From NCBI GenBank assembly GCA_910578555.1, contig CAJTPS010000002.1, forward strand, positions 215,802 through 279,801: a stretch of DNA of 64,000 nucleotides, in the 5' to 3' direction. Under the pieces are notes generated by a model that worked only from the letters and a program-made list of their open reading frames with translations, was not told the DNA's origin and searched no databases. The stretch's first letter is position 1. Every line of letters starts with the position of its first letter. Positions 48,623 through 56,914 of this stretch are shown here, in pieces. The position numbers and the translations under genes are program-made. The stretch is from an uncultured Lachnospiraceae bacterium. Its GTDB lineage: Bacteria > Bacillota > Clostridia > Lachnospirales > Lachnospiraceae.

Positions 48623-50098
48623 ATGGAGTTCGAAGAGATCAGACTGTTAAAGCAGGGTGAGACAGGTGCAGTGCATCTGGTACGTGAAAAAGGCGGGCAG
48701 GATTTCTATATCAGGAAGATCCTGCAGGAGCCGTGTCCGATTTACAGGGAACTAAAAGACTGCCGGCATCCGTATCTGCCGAAGTTTTATGATGTTGCTA
48801 TAACGGATAACACGACAACGATTCTTGAGGAATATATAGAGGGAGAACTGTTAAGCGATATAGAATTGTCTGAAAAACAGGCAGTCGTCTTGATAAAGGA
48901 GTTGTGTTCTGTTCTGGAATGCCTGCATGGGAATGGTATTATCCACAGAGATATCAAGCCCTCTAATATAATGCTTGCAAAAGACGGGCATATCCGCCTG
49001 CTTGATTTTGATATCGCACGTATGCCGAGAAAAGACCTGAAGCAGGATACTAGGCTTCTGGGGACGCGTGGATATGCGCCGCCTGAGCAGTATGGATTTG
49101 CGCAGACAGACGAACGGTCAGACATTTATGCACTCGGCGTTACAATCCAGACATTGTTAAAAGATAAGGCGAAAAAGCCATATTACGACCGGATCATTCA
49201 GAAGTGTATCAATATCAATCCGGATAAAAGATACAGATGTATAAAACAAGTGGAGCAGGCGTTTTCCTATAGAAAACGCTTCGCTTTATGTGTTCAGGCA
49301 ATCCTTATCGTACTGCTGCTTTGCGGTATGGGGATCGGATGGCGTCGGGAAATGCATCGTGACAGGCCAGAGGACACGGAAGATGGACTGGTGATTCTGC
49401 CGGCGCCGGCGCAGCCGCATTGGGACGCTGAAACAGGGGAGGGCGTCTGGGGGAATGTGACGGGATGTAATGACGGCAGCGGGGAAGTAGCGTATCATTT
49501 CCGGTTGTATCGAAGAAATACAGATACACCGCCTGATCTTGAAGAGGATACCTGGGATCTGGAAAACAGCATGAGAGGAAACGGTGGGATCGATGAGGAG
49601 GCAGGTACTTATCGGGTAAATATGACACCTTATTTAAAAGAGAATGGATACTATTACTTTACAGTATCGGCAGACGGAGATGATATTCATTATACGGACA
49701 GTCCCTATGTTATGTCGGATGTCTTTGCGTACAGTGGAGAATTTGCTCCGGAGCTGCCTGCGCCGACCGGACTGCAGTGGAGAATGTTTGAGACGGACAG
49801 CAGCAGGGAATATTATGCAGACTGGAGTAATCTGGAGGATTACGCAGATACAGACAGCTTTAGAATAACGGTCTATGATCAGGACGGCAATGAAATCACG
49901 CGCAATATATGGACAAAGGAGTATATTATATATAGAGGTGATCGCGGGATCAAGATCCAGAAAGAGTATCTGTCAGATTTTGATAATAAGTATCGTTTTA
50001 CCGTGGAGGTTTTGACTTCACGACCCAATGAATACAGATCTTTTCTTCTGGAAGATCCGGTGCCGGAGGAATATTTCAGTCCGTGGTATGAGTGGTAA
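48623..50098 (+). CDS. Membrane Ser/Thr protein kinase
   Basis: 491 residues. Kinase domain 1-215: LLKQGETGAVHLV loop, YIRKIL Lys, IIHRDIKPSNIML catalytic loop, LLDFDIARMP (DFD replaces DFG), GTRGYAPPEQYG, DERSDIYALGV. A membrane span follows (about 225-241), and about 240 extracytoplasmic residues with beta-sandwich-like repeats. PASTA repeats are absent. Likely a sensor kinase; the XRE gene at 45.2 kb is a frequent neighbour. Confidence 0.88.
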   Translation: MEFEEIRLLKQGETGAVHLVREKGGQDFYIRKILQEPCPIYRELKDCRHPYLPKFYDVAITDNTTTILEEYIEGELLSDIELSEKQAVVLIKELCSVLECLHGNGIIHRDIKPSNIMLAKDGHIRLLDFDIARMPRKDLKQDTRLLGTRGYAPPEQYGFAQTDERSDIYALGVTIQTLLKDKAKKPYYDRIIQKCININPDKRYRCIKQVEQAFSYRKRFALCVQAILIVLLLCGMGIGWRREMHRDRPEDTEDGLVILPAPAQPHWDAETGEGVWGNVTGCNDGSGEVAYHFRLYRRNTDTPPDLEEDTWDLENSMRGNGGIDEEAGTYRVNMTPYLKENGYYYFTVSADGDDIHYTDSPYVMSDVFAYSGEFAPELPAPTGLQWRMFETDSSREYYADWSNLEDYADTDSFRITVYDQDGNEITRNIWTKEYIIYRGDRGIKIQKEYLSDFDNKYRFTVEVLTSRPNEYRSFLLEDPVPEEYFSPWYEW

Positions 50099-50119
50099 AG
50101 TCTGCCCGGTTTTTATAAC

Positions 50120-50159
50120 AGCCTTCCGCCTGTAAATGTCAGGTGAAGGCTTCTTTTTC
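50120..50159 (+). terminator. Terminator after the kinase gene
   Basis: GCCTTC-CG-CCTG / CAGG-TG-AAGGC hairpin, then CTTCTTTTTC. Good intrinsic terminator. Confidence 0.75.
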
Positions 50160-50276
50160 TTGACCCGATTCCGATTTCATTGTAGCATAATAGTATAGTT
50201 TGGTTCGTCAGAGGAAATTCTTTTTGTCTGGAATGGCATGATATGTGCGACCAGGCAATGTGGAAGCGGGGGTATA

Positions 50277-51944
50277 ATGGGAGAACAGGGATTTTGGCAT
50301 GAGAATGAGAGCTATATCGATACGGTAATGAATAAGGTAAACAGGCTGGCGGAGGATACCTATATCTTTGTGCTGCAGTTAGAGCAGGAAAGGGCATGGT
50401 TCTCCGAGACGGCGAGAGCATATTTCGGGATTCAGGATACATATGTGGCAGATCACTATGAAGTCATGCAGGAATTGATTCATCCGAATGATCTATGGGA
50501 ATATGAAGATATCATTCCGCAAAGAAAACTGGGAAAGAAACTGGACTGGGAATTGTGCGTGCGCATGAAAGGTGTATCCGGCGAATACCATATGTTCAGC
50601 GTTCATACGGATATTGTGACCGATGAGAAGACCGGAGAAGGATATCTGCTTGTTTTGCTGCATAATGAGAATGTCCTGCCGAGGATAGATGCTTTGACGG
50701 ATCTGTATTCCCAGGCAAGATATGCGGCGGATCTTGATGCGGCAATCGCAAGGCGGGATCCCTTTGCCGTGCTGATGGTGAAACTGGAGCGGTTTAATAA
50801 TCTGAATATTATATACGGCAATGAATTTACGAATCAGATTCTTAAAGAAACAGCGCTGCAGTTTATATATATGATGGATGAGAACAGTGCCGTCTACCGG
50901 CTGGACGGACCGAAATTCGGATTTATTCTGAAAAAATGTGACAGAGAGAAGCTGCTTGCCTTTGAGCGGGAGCTTCGGGATAAACTGGCACTGGGTATCT
51001 GTGTCGATAATCGGCAGATCCCGATAAAAATATGTGCGGGTGCGATTCTAATTGACCAGTATGAGAGTAAGGCGGATGCCATCAGCTCTAAAGCGGCCTA
51101 TGCGCTTGGGCATTCGGAGATGGAACATCAGGGCAGACTGATCATTTTCAATGATGAAGTGTGTGTTGCAAAGAACGTGGATCTGGACCTGATGAAAGTG
51201 ATTCATCAGTCTGTCAGGGACGGTTGCGAAGGGTTTTATGTAGAATATCAGCCGATTGTTGTTTCCGGAACAGGGCGTATTATTGGCGCGGAGGCTTTAG
51301 TCCGATGGCGCAGGGAGCCTTATGGAACCGTTCCGCCAGGCATGTTCATTGAATGGATGGAAACTGATCCGGCAATGTATGAACTGGGTAATTATGTGCT
51401 GCGGACGGCTTTGCAGGAGACTGTGGAACTGTTATCAATTCTGCCGGAATTTGTAGTGAACGTTAATATCTCGGCGAGACAGATGGAGCGGGAGGAGTTC
51501 CGGGAAGAGGTGCTGCGCATTTTGGAACAGACGGCATTTCCGGCCGATCATTTGTGTCTGGAACTTACAGAACGCTGCAGAGATATGCCGCTTGATATGA
51601 TCAAACGGGAAGTAGAGTTTTTCCAGGGGCATGGTATCCGTATGGCAATGGATGATTACGGAACCGGCAGCGCTTCTTCCGGAATCGTTCTTTACGCGCC
51701 GATGGACGAGATTAAGCTGGATATGAGTTTTATCAGAGGGATTACCGAAGATATCAAGAAACAGGCCATGGTCAGATCAATTGTAGAGTTTGCCAACAGC
51801 TGCGGTATGAGTACATGTCTGGAAGGTGTGGAGACAGAAGAATTACAGAATTATCTGCGGCTTTATCAGGCAACGTGGTTTCAGGGATATTATTATTCGA
51901 AACCGCTTGAGATCCGAAAACTGCGGGAATTGGTACAGGCATAG
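50277..51944 (+). CDS. Cytoplasmic PAS-like / GGDEF(degenerate) / EAL protein
   Basis: 556 residues from the ATG after GCGGGGG (in-frame starts upstream lack ribosome sites). PAS-like first 110 residues, degenerate GGDEF (about 140-290, no GGDEF motif), EAL domain (about 300-550) with AEALVRW, NVNISARQ, ELTERC, DDYGTGSASSG, KLDMSF, CLEGVET and QGYYYSKP. A second likely c-di-GMP phosphodiesterase, soluble unlike the one at 43.2 kb. Confidence 0.85.
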   Translation: MGEQGFWHENESYIDTVMNKVNRLAEDTYIFVLQLEQERAWFSETARAYFGIQDTYVADHYEVMQELIHPNDLWEYEDIIPQRKLGKKLDWELCVRMKGVSGEYHMFSVHTDIVTDEKTGEGYLLVLLHNENVLPRIDALTDLYSQARYAADLDAAIARRDPFAVLMVKLERFNNLNIIYGNEFTNQILKETALQFIYMMDENSAVYRLDGPKFGFILKKCDREKLLAFERELRDKLALGICVDNRQIPIKICAGAILIDQYESKADAISSKAAYALGHSEMEHQGRLIIFNDEVCVAKNVDLDLMKVIHQSVRDGCEGFYVEYQPIVVSGTGRIIGAEALVRWRREPYGTVPPGMFIEWMETDPAMYELGNYVLRTALQETVELLSILPEFVVNVNISARQMEREEFREEVLRILEQTAFPADHLCLELTERCRDMPLDMIKREVEFFQGHGIRMAMDDYGTGSASSGIVLYAPMDEIKLDMSFIRGITEDIKKQAMVRSIVEFANSCGMSTCLEGVETEELQNYLRLYQATWFQGYYYSKPLEIRKLRELVQA

Positions 51945-51994
51945 AGAGAAAGCAGGATGAGCCGGTTGACGGCTGCTTTATATGAAAATATTAT

Positions 51995-52034
51995 GGGATA
52001 CTTACAGATACATTCATGTAGGTATCCCGATTTT
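51995..52034 (+). terminator. Terminator after the EAL gene
   Basis: GGGATACTTACA and TGTAGGTATCCC pair (10-nt loop), followed by CGATTTTTAT. Confidence 0.8.
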
Positions 52035-52063
52035 TATGTTATAGGAAATCCCTTGGCGCATTT

Positions 52064-52107
52064 CGAGTCCGCGAAGCGGAACTCGCAACCCCGCGAAGCT
52101 CAATTTT
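52064..52107. repeat. REP-like palindrome
   Basis: CGAGTCCGC-GAA-GCGGAACTCG hairpin followed by a second CCGCGAAGC and TTTTTT. It is more GC-rich than its surroundings and looks like a dispersed palindromic repeat or an extra terminator before the ECF promoter. Confidence 0.5.
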
Positions 52108-52108
52108 T

Positions 52109-52138
52109 TGTAACCTTTTTGATATGCGGGTTGTATTA
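52109..52138 (+). promoter_or_regulatory. Likely autoregulated ECF sigma promoter
   Basis: TGTAACCTTTTT then 17 bp after AACC to GTATTA. The AAC -35 core with T-run and the GT-rich -10 are typical of ECF sigma promoters, which often drive their own gene. Confidence 0.55.
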
Positions 52139-52178
52139 TTAGTGAAGGACCTTCAAGTAACCGGCAAAAGGAGCACTC

Positions 52179-52661
52179 ATGAGATACGCAATGCAGGAAC
52201 TGTATGAAAAATATCAGGACAATCTTTACATAATTGCTTTTAACGTATGTAAGAATGCGGAAGACGCGAAAGACGTTGTACAGGATACTTTTATACAGTA
52301 CTATTCACTAAAAAAAGAATTTGAAAGCGAGCAGCATATTCGCGCGTGGCTGATTCGGGTAGCGATTAATAAAGCAAAAAATATGAATCATACATTCTGG
52401 CGGAGAAATAAAGTGCCTCTGGAAGATTATATGGAGACGCTGGTGTTTCAGACACCGGAATCGGAAGAACTGTTTGAAACAGTTATGAATCTGCCGGAGA
52501 AATACCGCATCGTGATTCATCTGTTTTATTACGAAGACTACAGTGTACGTGAAATTGCAGGTATTTTGAAATTATCAGAAAGTAACGTCAAGGTGAGACT
52601 GTCGCGAGGACGCATGCTGCTCAGGGAACAATTACAGGAGGGATGGGAAAATGACAAATAA
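52179..52661 (+). CDS. ECF-type RNA polymerase sigma factor
   Basis: 160 residues. Region 2 (LYEKYQDNLYIIAFNVCKNA, EDAKDVVQDTFIQYY) and region 4 (LPEKYRIVIHLFYYEDYSVR, EIAGILKLSESNVKVRLSRG) are complete. It belongs to the SigV/SigW-like set. Overlaps the membrane partner gene by 11 nt, so that protein is the probable anti-sigma. Confidence 0.9.
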   Translation: MRYAMQELYEKYQDNLYIIAFNVCKNAEDAKDVVQDTFIQYYSLKKEFESEQHIRAWLIRVAINKAKNMNHTFWRRNKVPLEDYMETLVFQTPESEELFETVMNLPEKYRIVIHLFYYEDYSVREIAGILKLSESNVKVRLSRGRMLLREQLQEGWENDK

Positions 52662-53262
52662 AGAAAAATATAAACAGGCATTTTCAGTATTGCATTCCCC
52701 CGGCGAAATGGCTACGGAGGTGGAAAATATGGTTAATCGTAAGAAGAGCAGAAGTTTCAGAGGCGCGGCGGCAGCGGTGATTGCCTGTCTGCTGATTGCA
52801 GGCGGGAGCGGCATTGTATATGCGGCGGACATCGGAGGCATACAGCGAACGATTCAGATATGGATTGAAGGAGACCGGACGGATGCAACTTTTGAGTATA
52901 ATGCAGACGGAACTTACAGTATGTCATATCAGACAGCGGAGGGCGATGAAAAAGAACGGGGCGGCGGAGGCGTTGCCTATGAACGTGACGGAAGCGAGAG
53001 ACCTCTAACAGAAGACGAACTGCTGGAACAGTTAAATATGCCAGAGGTGGAATACATGGAAGACGGTACGGTCTGGGTATATTATTATGATCAGAAGATC
53101 GATATTACAGACCGGTTTGAGGATGATGTATGTTATGTGAAGGTTTCCAACGGGGATGAAACGCTGTATATGACAGTGCAATATCAGAATGGCTGGAGTG
53201 CGAGTTCGCATAAGTATGTAGAACCTGCGAAACGTTTGTCAGAAGAGGATCATGAGGAATAG
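52651..53262 (+). CDS. Membrane protein, probable anti-sigma partner
   Basis: 203 residues. About 38 cytoplasmic residues (MTNKEKYKQAFSVLHSP), one span (AAAAVIACLLIAGGSGIVYA), then a beta-rich acidic extracytoplasmic domain. The order sigma, then single-span protein, is that of ECF anti-sigma pairs; there is no zinc-binding ZAS motif. Confidence 0.65.
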   Translation: MTNKEKYKQAFSVLHSPGEMATEVENMVNRKKSRSFRGAAAAVIACLLIAGGSGIVYAADIGGIQRTIQIWIEGDRTDATFEYNADGTYSMSYQTAEGDEKERGGGGVAYERDGSERPLTEDELLEQLNMPEVEYMEDGTVWVYYYDQKIDITDRFEDDVCYVKVSNGDETLYMTVQYQNGWSASSHKYVEPAKRLSEEDHEE

Positions 53263-53297
53263 AATACTTTATATGAAGATTGAATTTTGAATTACAA

Positions 53298-53332
53298 GAA
53301 AGCATCAGTCAATACGGGCTGATGCTTTCTTA
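53298..53332 (+). terminator. Terminator after the sigma operon
   Basis: GAAAGCATCAG / CTGATGCTTTC, an 11-bp perfect stem with a 10-nt loop. A short TTAT tail only. Confidence 0.7.
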
Positions 53333-53431
53333 TGGAAAAATCAGATCAATACGGCAGTTTCAGGATGCGGTTTGAGGGTCTGTATGATATAATATTTATG
53401 TTTTATAAATATAAATCAGGGAGAGGATACA

Positions 53432-54025
53432 ATGCATGGGAAATGGATACCTTCTGTGATTTGTGTATGCGTTCTGCTATCTGCCTGCGGATCAAATGAC
53501 AGTGGAAAAACTATGATTGGCGTAGCAGAGACGGCAAAAGAGTACGAAACAATATCTTATGAGAAATTTAAGGAGCGAACGGGAAATGAAGCGGAGTTTT
53601 ATCATGCAACCCTGTTTAGTGGGGAGATTCCGGATTCTTCACTGTGTGTGATTTACGGTGGAGAATATGACGAAGATATCGAAGGACCGGTGCTGCCGGA
53701 TGACGCTATGCCGATTCGTATACAGGGAACTCTCGGTGCACTGATGGATGGAGTCGAAGAAGAAATGTCTCTGGCGGAGTTTGCAGAGGCATTGTCTGCG
53801 AAGGGGGCTACAGAAGCGTATTTTGAACTATTGGAGGGCGGCGGCACTGCCTACTACGTGGGCGATAAATATGCATACATCGAATTTGACAGCGATCAGA
53901 GCGGAGAATACGACAGCCTGCTTTTGATTTCACTGGATGAATCCACAGGAGAAACTGTCGATCCGAAGAGTATGGCGTGGTTGGAAATTAACGGAGGTAT
54001 AGGATATGACGACAGAAGATATTGA
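53432..54025 (+). CDS. Lipoprotein of unknown function
   Basis: 197 residues, GGGAGAGG site. Signal peptide WIPSVICVCVLLSACGSN with lipobox LSAC. The mature part is acidic, mixed alpha/beta. Overlaps the following MBL gene by 20 nt. Confidence 0.65.
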   Translation: MHGKWIPSVICVCVLLSACGSNDSGKTMIGVAETAKEYETISYEKFKERTGNEAEFYHATLFSGEIPDSSLCVIYGGEYDEDIEGPVLPDDAMPIRIQGTLGALMDGVEEEMSLAEFAEALSAKGATEAYFELLEGGGTAYYVGDKYAYIEFDSDQSGEYDSLLLISLDESTGETVDPKSMAWLEINGGIGYDDRRY

Positions 54026-54653
54026 AGTGTTTACGCAAAGCAGTATACGGATCAGAGCGAAGGAAGGCATTCTTTATCTGGATCCCTTCCGGCTGCAGGA
54101 GGAGGCGCATGACGCCGACTATATTCTGATTACCCATGATCATTACGATCATTTTTCACCGGAGGATATCCGGAAGGCGGCCGGGGAGAACACGGTGTTA
54201 ATCGTGCCGGAGAAGATGGAGCAGAAAGCGAAAAAAAAAGTTACGTTTCTCTCAAGAATCTGCACGGTAAGGCCGGGAGAGAAACTGGAGATCGATGGGC
54301 TTATGCTGGAGACCGTGCCGGCTTATAATATGCTGAAGCCTTTCCATATGAAGAGTGCCGGCTGGGTCGGTTATATGATACAACTGGAGGATAAGCGCAT
54401 CTACATGGCGGGAGATACCGATGCCACAAAGGAGGCAGAGCAGGTAAAGTGTGATATCGCGCTTGTTCCGATCGGAGGCTTCTATACTATGGAGGCGATA
54501 AAAGCAGCTGAACTGATTAACAGGATATGTCCGGAGACGGCAATTCCGATCCACTATGGAAGCATCGTCGGAAAACCGGCGGATGCGGAGGTGTTTGCGG
54601 CACATGTAAAAGAACCGGTGAAGGTGGAAGTCAAAATAAAAGAATTCGGATGA
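54006..54653 (+). CDS. MBL-fold hydrolase (UlaG-like)
   Basis: 215 residues. GILYLDPF, ITHDHYDHFSPED (H-x-H-x-D-H), YMAGDTDAT, ALVPIGGFYTM and IPIHYGS cover the metal ligands of the lactonase-type UlaG branch. Substrate unknown. GGAGG lies within the end of the lipoprotein gene. Confidence 0.85.
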   Translation: MTTEDIEVFTQSSIRIRAKEGILYLDPFRLQEEAHDADYILITHDHYDHFSPEDIRKAAGENTVLIVPEKMEQKAKKKVTFLSRICTVRPGEKLEIDGLMLETVPAYNMLKPFHMKSAGWVGYMIQLEDKRIYMAGDTDATKEAEQVKCDIALVPIGGFYTMEAIKAAELINRICPETAIPIHYGSIVGKPADAEVFAAHVKEPVKVEVKIKEFG

Positions 54654-54693
54654 GATGTGGCACGTCTTTTGTTATAAAATAATGGGTTTCCTT

Positions 54694-54850
54694 AGATTTT
54701 GTCAATTTCTGCCCATGCTTCATCAATCGTATAAATATCGCCTTTTTTCAGAATTTCTATTCCCTTGGAGAGTTCATCATATAATGCGCCTATGGCTGCT
54801 TTTTCGGAATATTCAGTTTTTAGGATTTCCTGATTTCTGATTGCCTGTGA
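54694..54850 (-). pseudogene. C-terminal scrap of an antitoxin-like protein
   Basis: The minus strand reads SEKAAIGALYDELSKGIEIL then KKGDIYTIDEAWAEIDKI and stop. This resembles the C-terminal helices of small RelB/ParD-like antitoxins. No start codon; it runs directly into the recombinase scrap on its 5' side, so it was cut by recombination. Confidence 0.45.
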
Positions 54851-54945
54851 TGAGCGTATCGACTATCGCCTGTCTGTCCTCGAAAGAGTGTAGTCAAATT
54901 CCGGATTAAAGGCATATAAGTTTTTTCATTCAGACGATCTTGTAC
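54851..54945 (-). pseudogene. Scraps of a serine recombinase 3' end and a cotJC 3' end
   Basis: 54851-54890 (minus) is close to the recombinase sequence near 56970 (RQAIVDTLI). Directly beside it, 54890-54945 encodes a decayed LRIVQDRLNEK...YAFNPEFDY, the cotJC C-terminus, with a one-base shift. The two pieces match those at 56.8-57.0 kb but in a different order. The rest of the 54.66-55.09 kb gap has no gene. Confidence 0.6.
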
Positions 54946-55095
54946 GATTCTTAGAGATAGTTTTTTTTGGCTGTTTTTATATTGGGATTGATGATAAAAT
55001 AGATGCAGACTGCAAGGAATGACAACTTATGAACTAAAATAAGATTCGGTTTAAACTGTGCAGGTGGATTATATAAAGAGACGAGGTATAAAAAC

Positions 55096-56472
55096 GTGAA
55101 AAAAAAGGGAAGTTCTCTGAAACAGGGTATTGTTTTATTGTGTGCGGTCAGCATACTTTTAGTTGGCTGCGGCGAGAAAGAGACTGGGTCAGAACAGCCT
55201 GGTATCGAGCCAATAGAACAGACTGGTGGAGAGAGCGGAAACACGTTTGTTGAAGGAACAGAAACTCCCGAATTGGAGGGAACAGGTGTACCTGACAGCG
55301 CAGATACGGGAAATGCTGACGAAGCAGCTACAGAGAATGCACAGATTCTGTATGCGGCGCAGGTCAGACATTATTACGGCGGCATTCTTTCTCAGATTAC
55401 GGCGGCATGGCAGCTTCCGGATGGAGAGTTAGACACTTCTTCTTTGGAAAACGGGTTCGGGCGGATGAGCGACAATCGTTTTGCGGTGGCAGATATTGAC
55501 GGGGACGGCAGGGAGGAACTGATCGTCTGTTATGCCAATGCAAGTATGGCAGGCATGATGGAAATTATCTATGACTACGATCCGGTTCTCGGTGAATTAA
55601 AACGCGAGTTTACGGAATGGCCCATGCTTACCTATTATGACAACGGTGTAATTAAAGCGGAGGCTTCCCACAACCATACGCATGGAGAGTTCTGGCCCTT
55701 TGCGCTTTATCAATATGAAACGGAGAGCGATTCCTATAAGCAGATTGCCTATGTGCATACCTGGGATAAGGAAATTTCCGATGAGTACGAGGGTCAGTCT
55801 TTCCCAGAAGAATTGGATGCGGATGGGGACGGGACTTTGTTCAGCATTTCGGAGGGTGCGGAACCATCCTACGAATACGAAAGCTACAAATATAATCAGG
55901 CGGACTATGAAAAATGGTACAATGAAATAATGGATGGCGCACAAGAGATTATTATTCCCTATCAGCCTTTGGAATATGAATCCTATGCGGATTTTGCGCC
56001 GGACTATCTGAAACTGAAAGCGGAAGCGGCGGGCAGGGAACGAGCCGATACGGCGGACGATCTGGGATTGTTGATTTTAAGTGAGGATCGTTTTCTCAAT
56101 GCGGCCCAGACCCTTCTTTCGGAAAAGTACGGTGTAGAACTGGAACAGCCAGAACCGAATTTTGAGGAACACACGGTTGGGTTGGTTGACGGGAGAGAGG
56201 TCTTTTCCTTCACGGCGCTTGATGCGGGCGATCTTTCCTATTCCGGCGAGAAAGTGGGGGATGTAACGATTTTCGGCATTTATCCCGGTATCAGCATAGA
56301 CGATGCGTGGAAAAGGTTAAGCGCCTATGGGTTTTACGCGTCACCCTACGGGGAAGTGGAGAACTGTCTTATTACGGGGGAGGGCTTCGGCAATATCAGT
56401 ATCTGGTTTTCGGCGGAGGAGAACAAGGTGACGCAGATTACGGTTATGCCTTTCTGCGCTTTTGCGGGGTAG
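55096..56472 (+). CDS. Lipoprotein of unknown function
   Basis: 458 residues from a GTG. Signal peptide SLKQGIVLLCAVSILLVGCG (lipobox LVGC), a low-complexity Glu/Gly/Thr linker (about 28-75), then a domain with a calcium-loop-like VADIDGDGREELIV, and a C-terminal module (VTIFGIYPGISIDDAWKRL). Family members with this layout are common in Lachnospiraceae; role unknown. Confidence 0.65.
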   Translation: MKKKGSSLKQGIVLLCAVSILLVGCGEKETGSEQPGIEPIEQTGGESGNTFVEGTETPELEGTGVPDSADTGNADEAATENAQILYAAQVRHYYGGILSQITAAWQLPDGELDTSSLENGFGRMSDNRFAVADIDGDGREELIVCYANASMAGMMEIIYDYDPVLGELKREFTEWPMLTYYDNGVIKAEASHNHTHGEFWPFALYQYETESDSYKQIAYVHTWDKEISDEYEGQSFPEELDADGDGTLFSISEGAEPSYEYESYKYNQADYEKWYNEIMDGAQEIIIPYQPLEYESYADFAPDYLKLKAEAAGRERADTADDLGLLILSEDRFLNAAQTLLSEKYGVELEQPEPNFEEHTVGLVDGREVFSFTALDAGDLSYSGEKVGDVTIFGIYPGISIDDAWKRLSAYGFYASPYGEVENCLITGEGFGNISIWFSAEENKVTQITVMPFCAFAG

Positions 56473-56525
56473 TTGGATTCGGTATGGAAAGGAAGCCGTT
56501 GGTGATTGAAAAGATAATCGAATTA

Positions 56526-56570
56526 GGGGAAAGCACTGGTCAATAATGGCTGATGCTTCCCCCCCTTTTA
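56526..56570 (+). terminator. Terminator after the lipoprotein gene
   Basis: GGGGAAAGCA / TGCTTCCCC with a C7 run and TTTTA tail. The 56473-56635 stretch holds nothing else recognisable. Confidence 0.6.
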
Positions 56571-56635
56571 AATTCGCTTAAATCAGTACAGTTCGTTTTA
56601 AATAAGCCACTAATTTTAATGACCTTTATACTTGA

Positions 56636-56745
56636 TCGGTTCGCATACTTCCTGATCGTGAACGAGTCTCGGGATATTATCGTATGTGGTTCTTGCTCTC
56701 TGTTCGGCTGCCATATCCTCCGTCAAATCGGTAATGATATATAAA
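56636..56745 (-). pseudogene. Internal fragment of a cotJC paralogue
   Basis: About 90% identical by eye to 61500-61600 inside cotJC (DLTEDMAAEQ...TTYDNI...LVHDQEVCEPIK), ending in a stop a few codons later. No start. The match breaks off at GATAT. It is a leftover of an earlier recombination or gene conversion at the locus. Confidence 0.75.
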
Positions 56746-56807
56746 TGATTACAAAAGACAAGCCACAGCGACTTGTAGATCTGGTGTCTGTGGCTTGCTT
56801 AATAGTA

Positions 56808-56888
56808 TTATTTCGAACAGTCAAATCCCGGATTAAATGCGTAGAAGTTCTTTTCGTTTAATCTGTCCTGCACAATGCGGAGGGCTTC
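56808..56888 (-). pseudogene. cotJC: Displaced 3' end of cotJC
   Basis: The minus strand reads (F-G-)E-A-LRIVQDRLNEKNFYAFNPGF-D and stop, the expected CotJC C-terminus, which is missing from the main gene. It meets the mobile element at GCTTC (56884-56888), the same five bases at which the main gene loses its C-terminus (61444-61448). Joining them gives a 200-residue protein in one frame. Confidence 0.85.
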
Positions 56889-56914
56889 ACCGAAACGGGA
56901 GGATTGAAGTACGG

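Noticed and set aside
51957..52142. Small ORF after the EAL gene
   Set aside because: It runs through a strong terminator and a palindromic repeat.
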